Assembly (NCBI GenBank): GCA_014860005.1
Contig: JACZKP010000208.1
Location: 1-38,984, forward strand
DNA length: 38,984 nucleotides
Origin: Verrucomicrobiota bacterium
Lineage (GTDB): Bacteria > Verrucomicrobiota > Verrucomicrobiae > Limisphaerales > UBA11358
Direction of reading: 5' to 3'
Shown here one piece after another: positions 33,072 through 38,984 of the stretch. Position 1 is the first letter of the stretch; each line of letters opens with the position of its first letter. A program made the translations under genes and the position numbers. The notes below the pieces were generated by a model. That model was given only the letters and a program-made list of their open reading frames with translations. It had not been told where the DNA came from and ran no database searches.

Positions 33072-34642
33072 TCGACGTTGCCTGTCGTATTGAGCCGGCT
33101 CTCAAACCGCTCCAGCGCGCGGATGAAGTACTCCTCGCGGTCATTCATCTTGCCGAGAATTTCGAGCACCTTATCCTGAGCCATACCTGACAATCCCAGC
33201 GCACGGGCGGCGGCGTTTATCGCTTGGGCTTGCTCGGAATCAGCGCGGCCACCGGCATTGATGGCATCGGCGCCCGCGGCGGCGCTGGAAAGTAACCCCA
33301 CATTGCGGCGGAGACCCAGGGCGCGGGCCGCTTCTGCCTCCTCATCCATTTGCTTGCCAAAACGCCCGCCAGTTTTGCCGTCAGGATCGTCAGTGGTCAG
33401 TCTGATATCCGAAGCCTTGTAATTAGCGGTGCGGTTTATCATTTCCGCTATCTGCTGTCGATTTCGCGCGCCTGCCAACGCCCCGCGATGCGCTGAGTTT
33501 TCTTGAATCAAAGTTTGTTGCCTGGCTATCGCATCGGAAGCCGCTCTTCCCTGGGTGATATTCTCGCGAAGCTTGCCACGGGCGGATTCAAGTCCGGGGG
33601 TCGCATCAGAAAGACCAGTGCGAGCGGCCCAGCCTTGGGTTTGCACCGCCGCCAGTTCGCCAATCAAACGCGTTGTATCAAGGCGGTTGCTTTCGCGTTC
33701 CGCATGGCTTGCACCGCGCCCATGCGTCTGCATCCACTGGTTGCGCGACTCGATTTGCTGGCTCAGTTCCTGGGCGCGCTTTTCACTGTAAGCCAAGTCA
33801 TCGGTCAGTTGCTTGACGGTCTTCGAGCGGGCTTCCGCCTCGGCTTCCAACGACGGCCGCAACGCTTCCAAGGCCGCAAGCTCCTTTTTCTTTTCCTCCA
33901 AAATCTTTCGTTCGAGTTTCGCGGATTCCTCGTCTTTCGCGGTCTGCGTGCTACTGGCAACCTTAGCGCGGGCGGCGGCGGCGGCTGCGGGCGTCATTTG
34001 ACCGGTGGCCACGGCGGCATCTATCTCCGCGAGCTTCGCGCCCGATTGCGCGTCCATCTCGGTGATGAGCATCGCGTGCTGACGGCTCAACGCATTGGTG
34101 GCGGCGTCGGTTTGATCCTTAATGCCCTTTTGCTTTTCCTCGAGCTCAGACAGTTCGCGATTGAACGTGCGGGTGGATTCAATGTTCGCGTCGAGTTGGT
34201 CAACCTGAGTGTTGAGTTGCGCCGAATCGGATCGGCCCGCCTCCTCCAGCGCTCGGGACGCATTGCGCGCGGCCACCATTCTCCCGATCCAATTGGCGAC
34301 GGCCAGGGTGAGCAGTGTAAACCCCGCCGTGACCGGATTCAGGAACGAACGGAGCAGCGATGCGCCGGGAATCGCGCGCGTAACGCCCTCCAAGGCTTTC
34401 TTCAAGTTCTGCTTTGAAAGAGTCAGTTGGCTGGTGATGTCGCGCGACTTGATGGCCGAGCGCACTGAGGAGTCCATCTCCGCGCGGGTCTTGGCCAGCA
34501 CATTGCCGGCTTCGCGGTTCACCACATTCGACTGCTTGGTTTCCTCGCGGAGCTTCTTGACGATCTCGGCGGCTTTCTGCGGGCCAACCTCTTTGGTCAG
34601 GATGCGCAGTTCAATGTTAAGGCTCTTGTCAGCGTCGGCCAT
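33068..34642 (-). CDS. Tape-measure-like phage tail protein
   Basis: This 524-residue protein has a short opening domain (MADADKSLNIELRILTKEVG), a hydrophobic segment (VTAGFTLLTLAVANWIGRMV, about 103-122), then about 300 residues of Ala/Glu/Lys-rich coiled coil, and a C-terminal helical region. This layout is typical of tape-measure proteins, which set tail length and are ejected with the DNA. At 524 residues it would imply a short tail. A membrane-anchored coiled-coil protein is the alternative. It sits in the element's operon and overlaps the next gene by 4 bases. Confidence 0.7.
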   Translation of the reverse strand: MADADKSLNIELRILTKEVGPQKAAEIVKKLREETKQSNVVNREAGNVLAKTRAEMDSSVRSAIKSRDITSQLTLSKQNLKKALEGVTRAIPGASLLRSFLNPVTAGFTLLTLAVANWIGRMVAARNASRALEEAGRSDSAQLNTQVDQLDANIESTRTFNRELSELEEKQKGIKDQTDAATNALSRQHAMLITEMDAQSGAKLAEIDAAVATGQMTPAAAAAARAKVASSTQTAKDEESAKLERKILEEKKKELAALEALRPSLEAEAEARSKTVKQLTDDLAYSEKRAQELSQQIESRNQWMQTHGRGASHAERESNRLDTTRLIGELAAVQTQGWAARTGLSDATPGLESARGKLRENITQGRAASDAIARQQTLIQENSAHRGALAGARNRQQIAEMINRTANYKASDIRLTTDDPDGKTGGRFGKQMDEEAEAARALGLRRNVGLLSSAAAGADAINAGGRADSEQAQAINAAARALGLSGMAQDKVLEILGKMNDREEYFIRALERFESRLNTTGNVE

Positions 34643-35012
34643 AAATTGTGGTTGGGGTTAGTGCGTGGGCTTCCAAGGGGGGTTGAACTTCAGGCCGGGC
34701 CATGGCGAAAAGCCGGGTGTGGTGGACGATTAAAATAGGCGCCGCAGCCGTTTGCATAGGGCGCCACGGCGTCGGGGCGCGTTTCGGTTGGTCGGGCGTC
34801 TTGGGCGGTTCTGGAGCGCCTTGCCACTGCGGGCCAAAACAGCGCGAATGGGAAAGGAACGGCGTGCGGTTGCTCGGATCAGCTCCCGCACGCCGAGTGG
34901 TCATCACACCGCGGAGGATTTGCGGCCGGGCACGTCGGGAACACCGCTTGGCTTTTTGGGCTTCCGTTCTTTTCGTCGCGTTGAAACTTCTGCGGCGGCA
35001 GCGAGTTTTCAT
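34629..35012 (-). CDS. Doubtful Arg/Pro-rich frame upstream of the tape-measure-like gene
   Basis: This 127-codon frame is Arg- and Pro-rich and has no recognised domain. In its favour, its start overlaps the previous frame by 4 bases and its stop overlaps the tape-measure start by 14 bases. Against it, codon use looks non-coding. A TATAAA box at about 35014-35019 (leftward) could instead be the promoter of the tape-measure gene. Confidence 0.35.
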   Translation of the reverse strand: MKTRCRRRSFNATKRTEAQKAKRCSRRARPQILRGVMTTRRAGADPSNRTPFLSHSRCFGPQWQGAPEPPKTPDQPKRAPTPWRPMQTAAAPILIVHHTRLFAMARPEVQPPLEAHALTPTTIYGRR

Positions 35013-35410
35013 ACTTTTATACCCGGTGGGGATTGCGGCGAGAAAAACGGCGGGAAAAAATGGGAGCGAGGTGACAAATCCGCCGATCTGTCACCCCGCC
35101 GGCGAGTCGCGCGAGCAGCGCAAACAACACCAAATTTTGAGGACGGCGGGCCGGACGCAAACTGCGGGTGAACTCCGCGCCCGGCACGCCGCGATTCTGC
35201 CAACGGATGGCGGCGGCAACCGTGGGTCTCCTCCGCGCTAAGAGACGCTTGCCCGTCAGGAGGAAAGAAGGGCGCGGCGACTGCTCTGCCGCCGCGCCCA
35301 TTTACTACTGACCGGCCGATCATATTGGCGCATCCGAAGATGATGACGCGCCTGGTTTCCGGTGTCCCCTCCGGAGCAAAAAAATTGTTCATGGCGCTGT
35401 GCATAATCAC
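35009..35410 (-). CDS. Doubtful frame containing two stem-loops
   Basis: This 133-codon frame starts with GTG overlapping the preceding stop codon and ends in an ATGA overlap. However, it contains a strong hairpin at 35270-35299 and a 7-bp inverted repeat at 35075-35100, and its product is Arg/Pro/Ser-rich without a domain. At most the first 40 residues (MNNFFAPEGTPETRRVIIFG) look protein-like. It may be a degraded gene. Confidence 0.3.
   Translation of the reverse strand: MIMHSAMNNFFAPEGTPETRRVIIFGCANMIGRSVVNGRGGRAVAAPFFPPDGQASLSAEETHGCRRHPLAESRRAGRGVHPQFASGPPSSKFGVVCAARATRRRGDRSADLSPRSHFFPPFFSPQSPPGIKV
35260..35299 (-). terminator. GC-rich stem-loop, weak leftward terminator
   Basis: The 10-bp stem GGGCGCGGCG/CGCCGCGCCC has a 10-base loop. 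Read leftward it is followed by CTTCTTTCCTCC, a pyrimidine-rich but imperfect tail. It could separate the protease part of the operon from the tape-measure part. Confidence 0.45.
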
Positions 35411-35907
35411 TCCGCGCCTTTCGCAAGCGTGGCGGGTTCAGCCGCCCCAAGCTGACGGCAGGCCGCGAGCAACTGCTCCGCCTGCTCCGCAATCGAGCCG
35501 CGCAAGTTGTAATAATGCGCCAGTCTGTGAGCCTGACCACGGGCTTCGCCGACGAGATCGCTGTCCACCTTCTTCAAAACAATTTGTGAACATTCGCGGA
35601 TCTCGCGCTTCAATGCATTCTCATGTTGTGAAACCAATGAACCCCAAATGCTCCTGGCATTGCTCAGCTCACCGCGAATGAACTCAACGCGGCGCAATCG
35701 TTCCATGATCTCCCGGACCTCTGGGCCGAACTCCAGTAGCTTGCTGGGCGGTATGTTTGGAATGGTCTCTCGGATACGCCGCTCCTCGGCTGCTATCTCC
35801 GGCAAGCGTGTGGTGGCCAGGGCCAGTTCCGACGTGAGGTTGCGAAGATGCGCCGCTTGCGACGCAAGGGCCTCCAGGCGCAAAAGTTCTTGTGGGTTGA
35901 AGGTCAT
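35407..35907 (-). CDS. Coiled-coil hypothetical protein
   Basis: This 166-residue protein is mostly helical with heptad-like spacing (LLRLEALASQAAHLRNLTSE and VREIMERLRRVEFIRGELSN). It contains no recognised domain. Its ATG overlaps the stop codon of the gpI-like gene by 4 bases. In Mu the gene after I encodes the major head protein; this product is too small and too helical for that, so a scaffold or assembly role is only a guess. Confidence 0.75.
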   Translation of the reverse strand: MTFNPQELLRLEALASQAAHLRNLTSELALATTRLPEIAAEERRIRETIPNIPPSKLLEFGPEVREIMERLRRVEFIRGELSNARSIWGSLVSQHENALKREIRECSQIVLKKVDSDLVGEARGQAHRLAHYYNLRGSIAEQAEQLLAACRQLGAAEPATLAKGAE

Positions 35908-36647
35908 AACGCGAGGTCTAGCCGAAATTCCGCCCCAATGGCTTCCATCAATTGATGCGCCTGAAAAAGCTCAGGGCACGCCACCATCAGCTCCTCAAAC
36001 GCCGCCGCGAACGGATAATCTGACTGGCCAGATTTCTTAAGTTCCAAGGCCCGGCGATCAACCCGGCGTAGGAACAAAGTGTTCAACTGCCTGACGACGT
36101 TAAATTGAGGGATGGGTAAGACTCCCGGCATTCTTTCGAAGGCGGGTTTGCTACCGGCGGAAAGCAGCGCGCCCATGTTGGCCCGCAGCCCGAGAAAATC
36201 CCCGCCAAGCTCGTTCCACGTCGGCGAAAAACTGTTGCACCTTCCACTCAGGACCGCGTCCACGCCTTCTTCAGACCATTCAACCAGGGCGGCCACCCCA
36301 CGCGACTCATCCCCAAAAAACTCCAGCGGTTCACCCGCGCGCCCGCCTTCATGGTCAAAATCAAAAAACGGCGACGGCCCTTGGCCGGCTGCCGCTTTCG
36401 CCCGCATGATTTGCAGGTGACGGTTGGCGATGAGGGCGGTCGCTGGTTTGACCACCACGACAGATACGCCGGGCTTGCCCATCGGCCGGATGCAGTGGCA
36501 ACCGAGCGGCATCCAAGTCATGACAGGGGGCGCGCATTTCCGCGTTTTAAGTTCGTGGCACGTAGCCGCAAAGCTCTCTGGAAATAGTTCCCACTCGCCG
36601 CCGGTGGTCGGCGCAGACGAGCGAGGGATGGAGGCGAGGGCGTTCAC
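35904..36647 (-). CDS. Mu gpI-like phage protease/scaffold
   Basis: This 247-residue protein matches the pattern of phage I-like proteins, the capsid maturation proteases of Mu-type phages: FFDFDHEGG with the conserved His, GVAALVEWSEEGVDAV, and GRCNSFSPTW with a Ser in the expected place. GLRANMGALLSAG follows. A C-terminal helical tail could be the scaffold part. The ATG overlaps the HTH gene stop codon by 4 bases. It is surprising that no major head protein gene follows. Confidence 0.75.
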   Translation of the reverse strand: MNALASIPRSSAPTTGGEWELFPESFAATCHELKTRKCAPPVMTWMPLGCHCIRPMGKPGVSVVVVKPATALIANRHLQIMRAKAAAGQGPSPFFDFDHEGGRAGEPLEFFGDESRGVAALVEWSEEGVDAVLSGRCNSFSPTWNELGGDFLGLRANMGALLSAGSKPAFERMPGVLPIPQFNVVRQLNTLFLRRVDRRALELKKSGQSDYPFAAAFEELMVACPELFQAHQLMEAIGAEFRLDLAL

Positions 36648-36829
36648 TTTTGGGCCGTGCCTTCCGTGCGACTGCGCAATTCCGCGCAGAGTTTCTTGAG
36701 CAACGCGGGCGATACCCTATCACCAAGCCAAACTAGCCGCGCGTGCTGGCGGGTGACACCGGTCGCGCGGGCGGCGCGGCATATTCCCCGGATCCGCGGG
36801 CCGCGTTTGTGATTTGAAACCGTTACCAT
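36644..36829 (-). CDS. Ner-like small HTH regulator
   Basis: This 61-residue basic protein contains an HTH (RAARATGVTRQHARLVWLGD) and a short tail. It is the first gene of the leftward operon, diverging from the Xre-type regulator, which is the position of ner in Mu. I chose the ATG at 36829; a start at 37105 would run across the regulatory region and into the opposing gene. The stop codon overlaps the next ATG by 4 bases. Confidence 0.7.
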   Translation of the reverse strand: MVTVSNHKRGPRIRGICRAARATGVTRQHARLVWLGDRVSPALLKKLCAELRSRTEGTAQK

Positions 36830-36925
36830 ACGCCCTAATAAAAACACAAGTCCCACACAACGCAAGCACATTTGAATGTTTTTTTTATCCCGGTATCCTC
36901 GGGCGTGGCAAAGAAGAGCGGATTG
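36830..36925. promoter_or_regulatory. Divergent operator/promoter region of the Mu-like element
   Basis: This 96-base A+T-rich gap separates the leftward operon from the rightward regulator. It contains the inverted repeat ACATT-TG-AATGT at 36868-36879, followed by a run of T. Leftward, TTGTGT and TATTAG about 18 bases apart could be a promoter ending near the HTH gene start. It is the natural place for the regulators of both sides to bind. Confidence 0.55.
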
Positions 36926-37831
36926 ATGTCTGAGGCTGAGGCAGCGATCGGTGCGCGGGTTAAGGAATTTCGTGAGCGCATCGAGTGGCCGCAGTCGGTG
37001 TTCGCCAACGAAATCGGAGTCACCCGGAACAAGTTGGCGAGCATCGAGTATGGCCGCACTCCCTTGCGGTGCGCTTTGGCTCTGCGGATCTGCAAGCGGT
37101 ATCACATCAGCGAGCTTTGGCTGGCGAAGGGAGTTGGGTCATCTCAACCCGATCTAGGCTTGGAGAAGGGAATCGAAGCGAGCATCCCTCCAAAGATGTT
37201 ATTTAGCAGGGCTTTTGCCGATATGTTGGAGTCCCGCATTGATGCAGGGTTGCTGGAGTTCCTGAAGTATAACGAGAGGACAGGGGCCACCGAAGTCATT
37301 CTCCCTCCGTTTGGAGTCCCGCCAGCACACCGGCACGAATGGTTTGTGTTGAAAGCGTTCAAGGGCGCCTCGGAATCTCTGCCCGCCAACGAACGCGCAG
37401 AGTTTTGTGATGCCGTGCTGCGCTCGATCTCAACCCTCCTGAAAGCGCGCCGACCAGAGGCGGAAGACCGTCATGTACTACAAGGGTCGTTGGACCGATT
37501 CAATCGTCAGCAACGGGAAGCGGCGCTGGGGAAGGGGGCGGGTCAAAAAACTTTCTCCTTAGATAAAGATATTCTTGACACTCCCCAGGGGGGCGGTGTT
37601 ACCGTCGCGGGCATGAGATTGGAAGTGCCAACCTGGAAACAGTTGAAGAAGTCCATTGCGCATCTGACGTCTGAACACGGCGCCAAAGCGGCGCTCGCCA
37701 AGGAATTGGGTGTGTCGCGTCAGGTGTTGAACAATTGGCTTTCCGATGCTGGCCAGGGAGCGCCCCCCGCCGATCTCACGTTGCGCTTGTTCCGCTGGTC
37801 ACTGGAGCAGGGCACACCAAAACCCAAGTGA
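36926..37831 (+). CDS. Regulator with two HTH domains (Xre-type at N-terminus)
   Basis: This 301-residue protein starts with an Xre-type HTH (VKEFRERIEWPQSVFANEIG, VTRNKLASIEYGRTPL, about 8-65). After a helical middle part comes a second HTH-like domain (KAALAKELGVSRQVLNNWLS, about 250-275). It has no LexA-type Ser/Lys peptidase motif. It lies divergently from the leftward operon and so is the likely repressor of the element. I chose the ATG at 36926, preceded by AAGAAGAG; a GTG at 36905 is possible. Two HTH domains in one chain could let it bind two operator halves. Confidence 0.8.
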   Translation: MSEAEAAIGARVKEFRERIEWPQSVFANEIGVTRNKLASIEYGRTPLRCALALRICKRYHISELWLAKGVGSSQPDLGLEKGIEASIPPKMLFSRAFADMLESRIDAGLLEFLKYNERTGATEVILPPFGVPPAHRHEWFVLKAFKGASESLPANERAEFCDAVLRSISTLLKARRPEAEDRHVLQGSLDRFNRQQREAALGKGAGQKTFSLDKDILDTPQGGGVTVAGMRLEVPTWKQLKKSIAHLTSEHGAKAALAKELGVSRQVLNNWLSDAGQGAPPADLTLRLFRWSLEQGTPKPK

Positions 37832-37894
37832 CCGAAAACAAATGCGGCCGCGCAGTGCTACGAACACGACGCGGCCTAGAACCTGAGAGAACCA

Positions 37895-38497
37895 ATGAAA
37901 AGAACTAGAAGGTCCAATCAAGTCTGCCGGGAGAATAATTCCACGGCGGCAAAAACACAACCCACAACCTCAACGCCAACTCCCGCCGGCAAAATTGAAT
38001 ATCAACGACGCGGAGATCAAGGGGCAAATCAAGCCTCAGCCGCAGTGATGTTGGAGTTTCACGCGGATCAAAGCAGAGAGGTAATCAGTCGAACGGAGAT
38101 TGCGCCTGGCCAGTTCCGGAGCATCAAAGCCGCCGCGAAAGTTGCCGGCCTGCCAGTGGAAAAGTTTTTGGAGAACGGCATCGGCGCCAAGCTTCGGCAA
38201 TTGGAGGCTGAGTTGGTAAGCCCGAACTTCTCGGATCCTTTAAGCGTGTTGCTCGGGCAACTGTGTCGGCAGTTCCCCGACTCCATTCAAAAACGAAAGA
38301 CTCTGCTCCGGAGTCTGCTGTGTGTCCTGACGGATGAACATCCGGCCAGTCCTGCTGTTCAGGCTCAATTGATAGTGCTTGAATCGTTGGACGTCCTCGA
38401 TCGGGATTTGCCAGGAAAGTTCTCGGGCGCGGCGGTGGCGGCCAGTGTAGTCCGGCGCGATGGCGAATCAGTCTGGGAAAGGGCGGTGGCGCGATGA
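37895..38497 (+). CDS. Hypothetical protein
   Basis: This 200-residue protein is not recognised. The first 55 residues are polar and low in complexity. A helical region with FRSIKAAAKVAGLPVEKFLE resembles a small HTH or ribbon-helix-helix tail. It follows the regulator gene by 63 bases, and its stop codon overlaps the next ATG by 4 bases. Confidence 0.7.
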   Translation: MKRTRRSNQVCRENNSTAAKTQPTTSTPTPAGKIEYQRRGDQGANQASAAVMLEFHADQSREVISRTEIAPGQFRSIKAAAKVAGLPVEKFLENGIGAKLRQLEAELVSPNFSDPLSVLLGQLCRQFPDSIQKRKTLLRSLLCVLTDEHPASPAVQAQLIVLESLDVLDRDLPGKFSGAAVAASVVRRDGESVWERAVAR

Positions 38498-38895
38498 GCA
38501 GTGATGTTCAAAAGCGAGCCGATGCGGTGCTTGAACCCGAGTTGCGCGAGTTGTGCGGCGAGTTGACCGCTGCCGAGCGGATGAAGACGGCCGAGAAGTT
38601 CTTGCGCTGGGTGGATCAGTTGACGCATTCGGTTTCGATCAGTAATCCGGGATTGCTCAAATTGCTCCCGCCGCCGCAAGTGCCGCGTGGTTTCTTCCTG
38701 TTGAATCTCGCGAAGGATATGCAGGATCGTTTGCGCGACGCCGCCCGCGAGTGCGGGTGCGTTGCACGCGACGTGCTATATGCGGCAGCGACAAGTGCGG
38801 TATGGGAGTTGGAAGAGAAGGTCCGCGTGGCGCGACTGGCGGGCAGGAGGGCGCGGGATTGCTGGGAATTGGGAGTGGGCAGCGATCGGAATTGA
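38494..38895 (+). CDS. Hypothetical protein
   Basis: This 133-residue, mostly helical protein (LRELCGELTAAERMKTAEKF, DMQDRLRDAARECG) is not recognised. It is coupled to the preceding gene by a 4-base ATGA overlap and followed 20 bases later by a terminator, so it is the end of the rightward transcript. Confidence 0.7.
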   Translation: MSSDVQKRADAVLEPELRELCGELTAAERMKTAEKFLRWVDQLTHSVSISNPGLLKLLPPPQVPRGFFLLNLAKDMQDRLRDAARECGCVARDVLYAAATSAVWELEEKVRVARLAGRRARDCWELGVGSDRN

Positions 38896-38915
38896 GTCGT
38901 CACATATTTGACCAC

Positions 38916-38944
38916 GCCGGCCTGGCAACGGGCCGGCTTTTTTT
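38916..38944 (+). terminator. Rho-independent terminator of the rightward unit
   Basis: The 7-bp stem GCCGGCC/GGCCGGC with an eight-base loop is followed by seven Ts. It ends the transcript of the regulator and the two hypothetical genes. Confidence 0.9.
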
Positions 38945-38984
38945 CCCCCCAAGTACAATATGGGTGGGGAACGGCACGTAGAGC

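Larger units (their letters stand above)
26838..38984. mobile_element. Mu-like transposable element, right end outside the window
   Basis: Supporting genes are a MuA-like transposase, a MuB-like ATPase, a Mu gpI-like protease, a tape-measure-like protein, a Ner-like HTH and a divergent Xre-type regulator. The candidate left end is at 26838, where sequence beginning TGTAAGTT follows the lepB stop codon. No inverted copy of this end was seen before base 38984, so the element continues beyond the window. Portal, terminase, major capsid and lysis genes were not found in this part. Confidence 0.7.

Noticed and set aside
36644..37105. A long version of the Ner-like gene starting at 37105
   Set aside because: It would run through the A+T-rich divergent control region and antisense to the well-supported Xre regulator; the ATG at 36829 fits the HTH domain.

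Overview
The window looks like a chromosomal segment of a Verrucomicrobiota bacterium, most likely of the Pedosphaera/Limisphaerales kind. The reasons are the very large secreted lamin-tail and Ig-repeat proteins, the many palindromic dispersed repeats between and inside genes, the weak use of Shine-Dalgarno sites, the high G+C, and a stand-alone Clp N-domain protein. This assignment rests on gene style, not on a marker gene. No rRNA, tRNA or CRISPR array was found.

Layout. (1) 1-6565: two leftward genes for giant secreted multidomain proteins, a partial lamin-tail-domain (LTD) protein and a 1241-residue Ig-repeat protein. They are separated by repeat-rich non-coding DNA and a clear terminator. 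(2) 7144-8841: two rightward ABC-2 permease subunits with no ATPase gene next to them. (3) 9237-19121: a leftward defence operon in the order hsdR, remnant of a second hsdR 3' end, SIR2, HerA ATPase, PD-(D/E)XK-NACHT NTPase, fused hsdM-hsdS. Adjacent genes mostly overlap by 4 bases. (4) 19812-22548: a rightward ECF sigma factor, a small membrane protein (possible anti-sigma) and a secreted/membrane bactofilin-like plus RDD protein. (5) 22664-26805: a leftward stand-alone Clp N-domain protein, then rightward lepA (EF4) and lepB (signal peptidase I). (6) about 26838 to the right edge: a Mu-like transposable element. Its long leftward operon starts at 36829 (Ner-like HTH, gpI-like protease, coiled-coil and tape-measure-like proteins, HTH proteins) and ends with a MuA-like transposase and a MuB-like ATPase. 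A divergent Xre-type regulator and two unknown genes read rightward.

Main point of interest. The defence operon joins three kinds of system in one transcription unit. A type I restriction-modification pair (hsdR and hsdMS) brackets a SIR2-HerA pair of the kind known as an NAD-depleting anti-phage system, and a nuclease-NACHT STAND protein. Several signs suggest recombination. The inner genes are poorer in G+C than the hsd genes, the hsdR 3' end is present twice in diverged form, the HsdM C-terminus and first target-recognition domain are missing, and the remaining recognition domain is A+T-rich. At least four short palindromic repeats sit in frame inside hsdR and hsdM.

The Mu-like element is also unusual. 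Its transposition genes lie at the far end of the operon from the regulator, and capsid, portal and terminase genes are absent from the part seen here. Its transposase carries a CxxC-CxxC motif and a Glu where the second catalytic Asp is expected.
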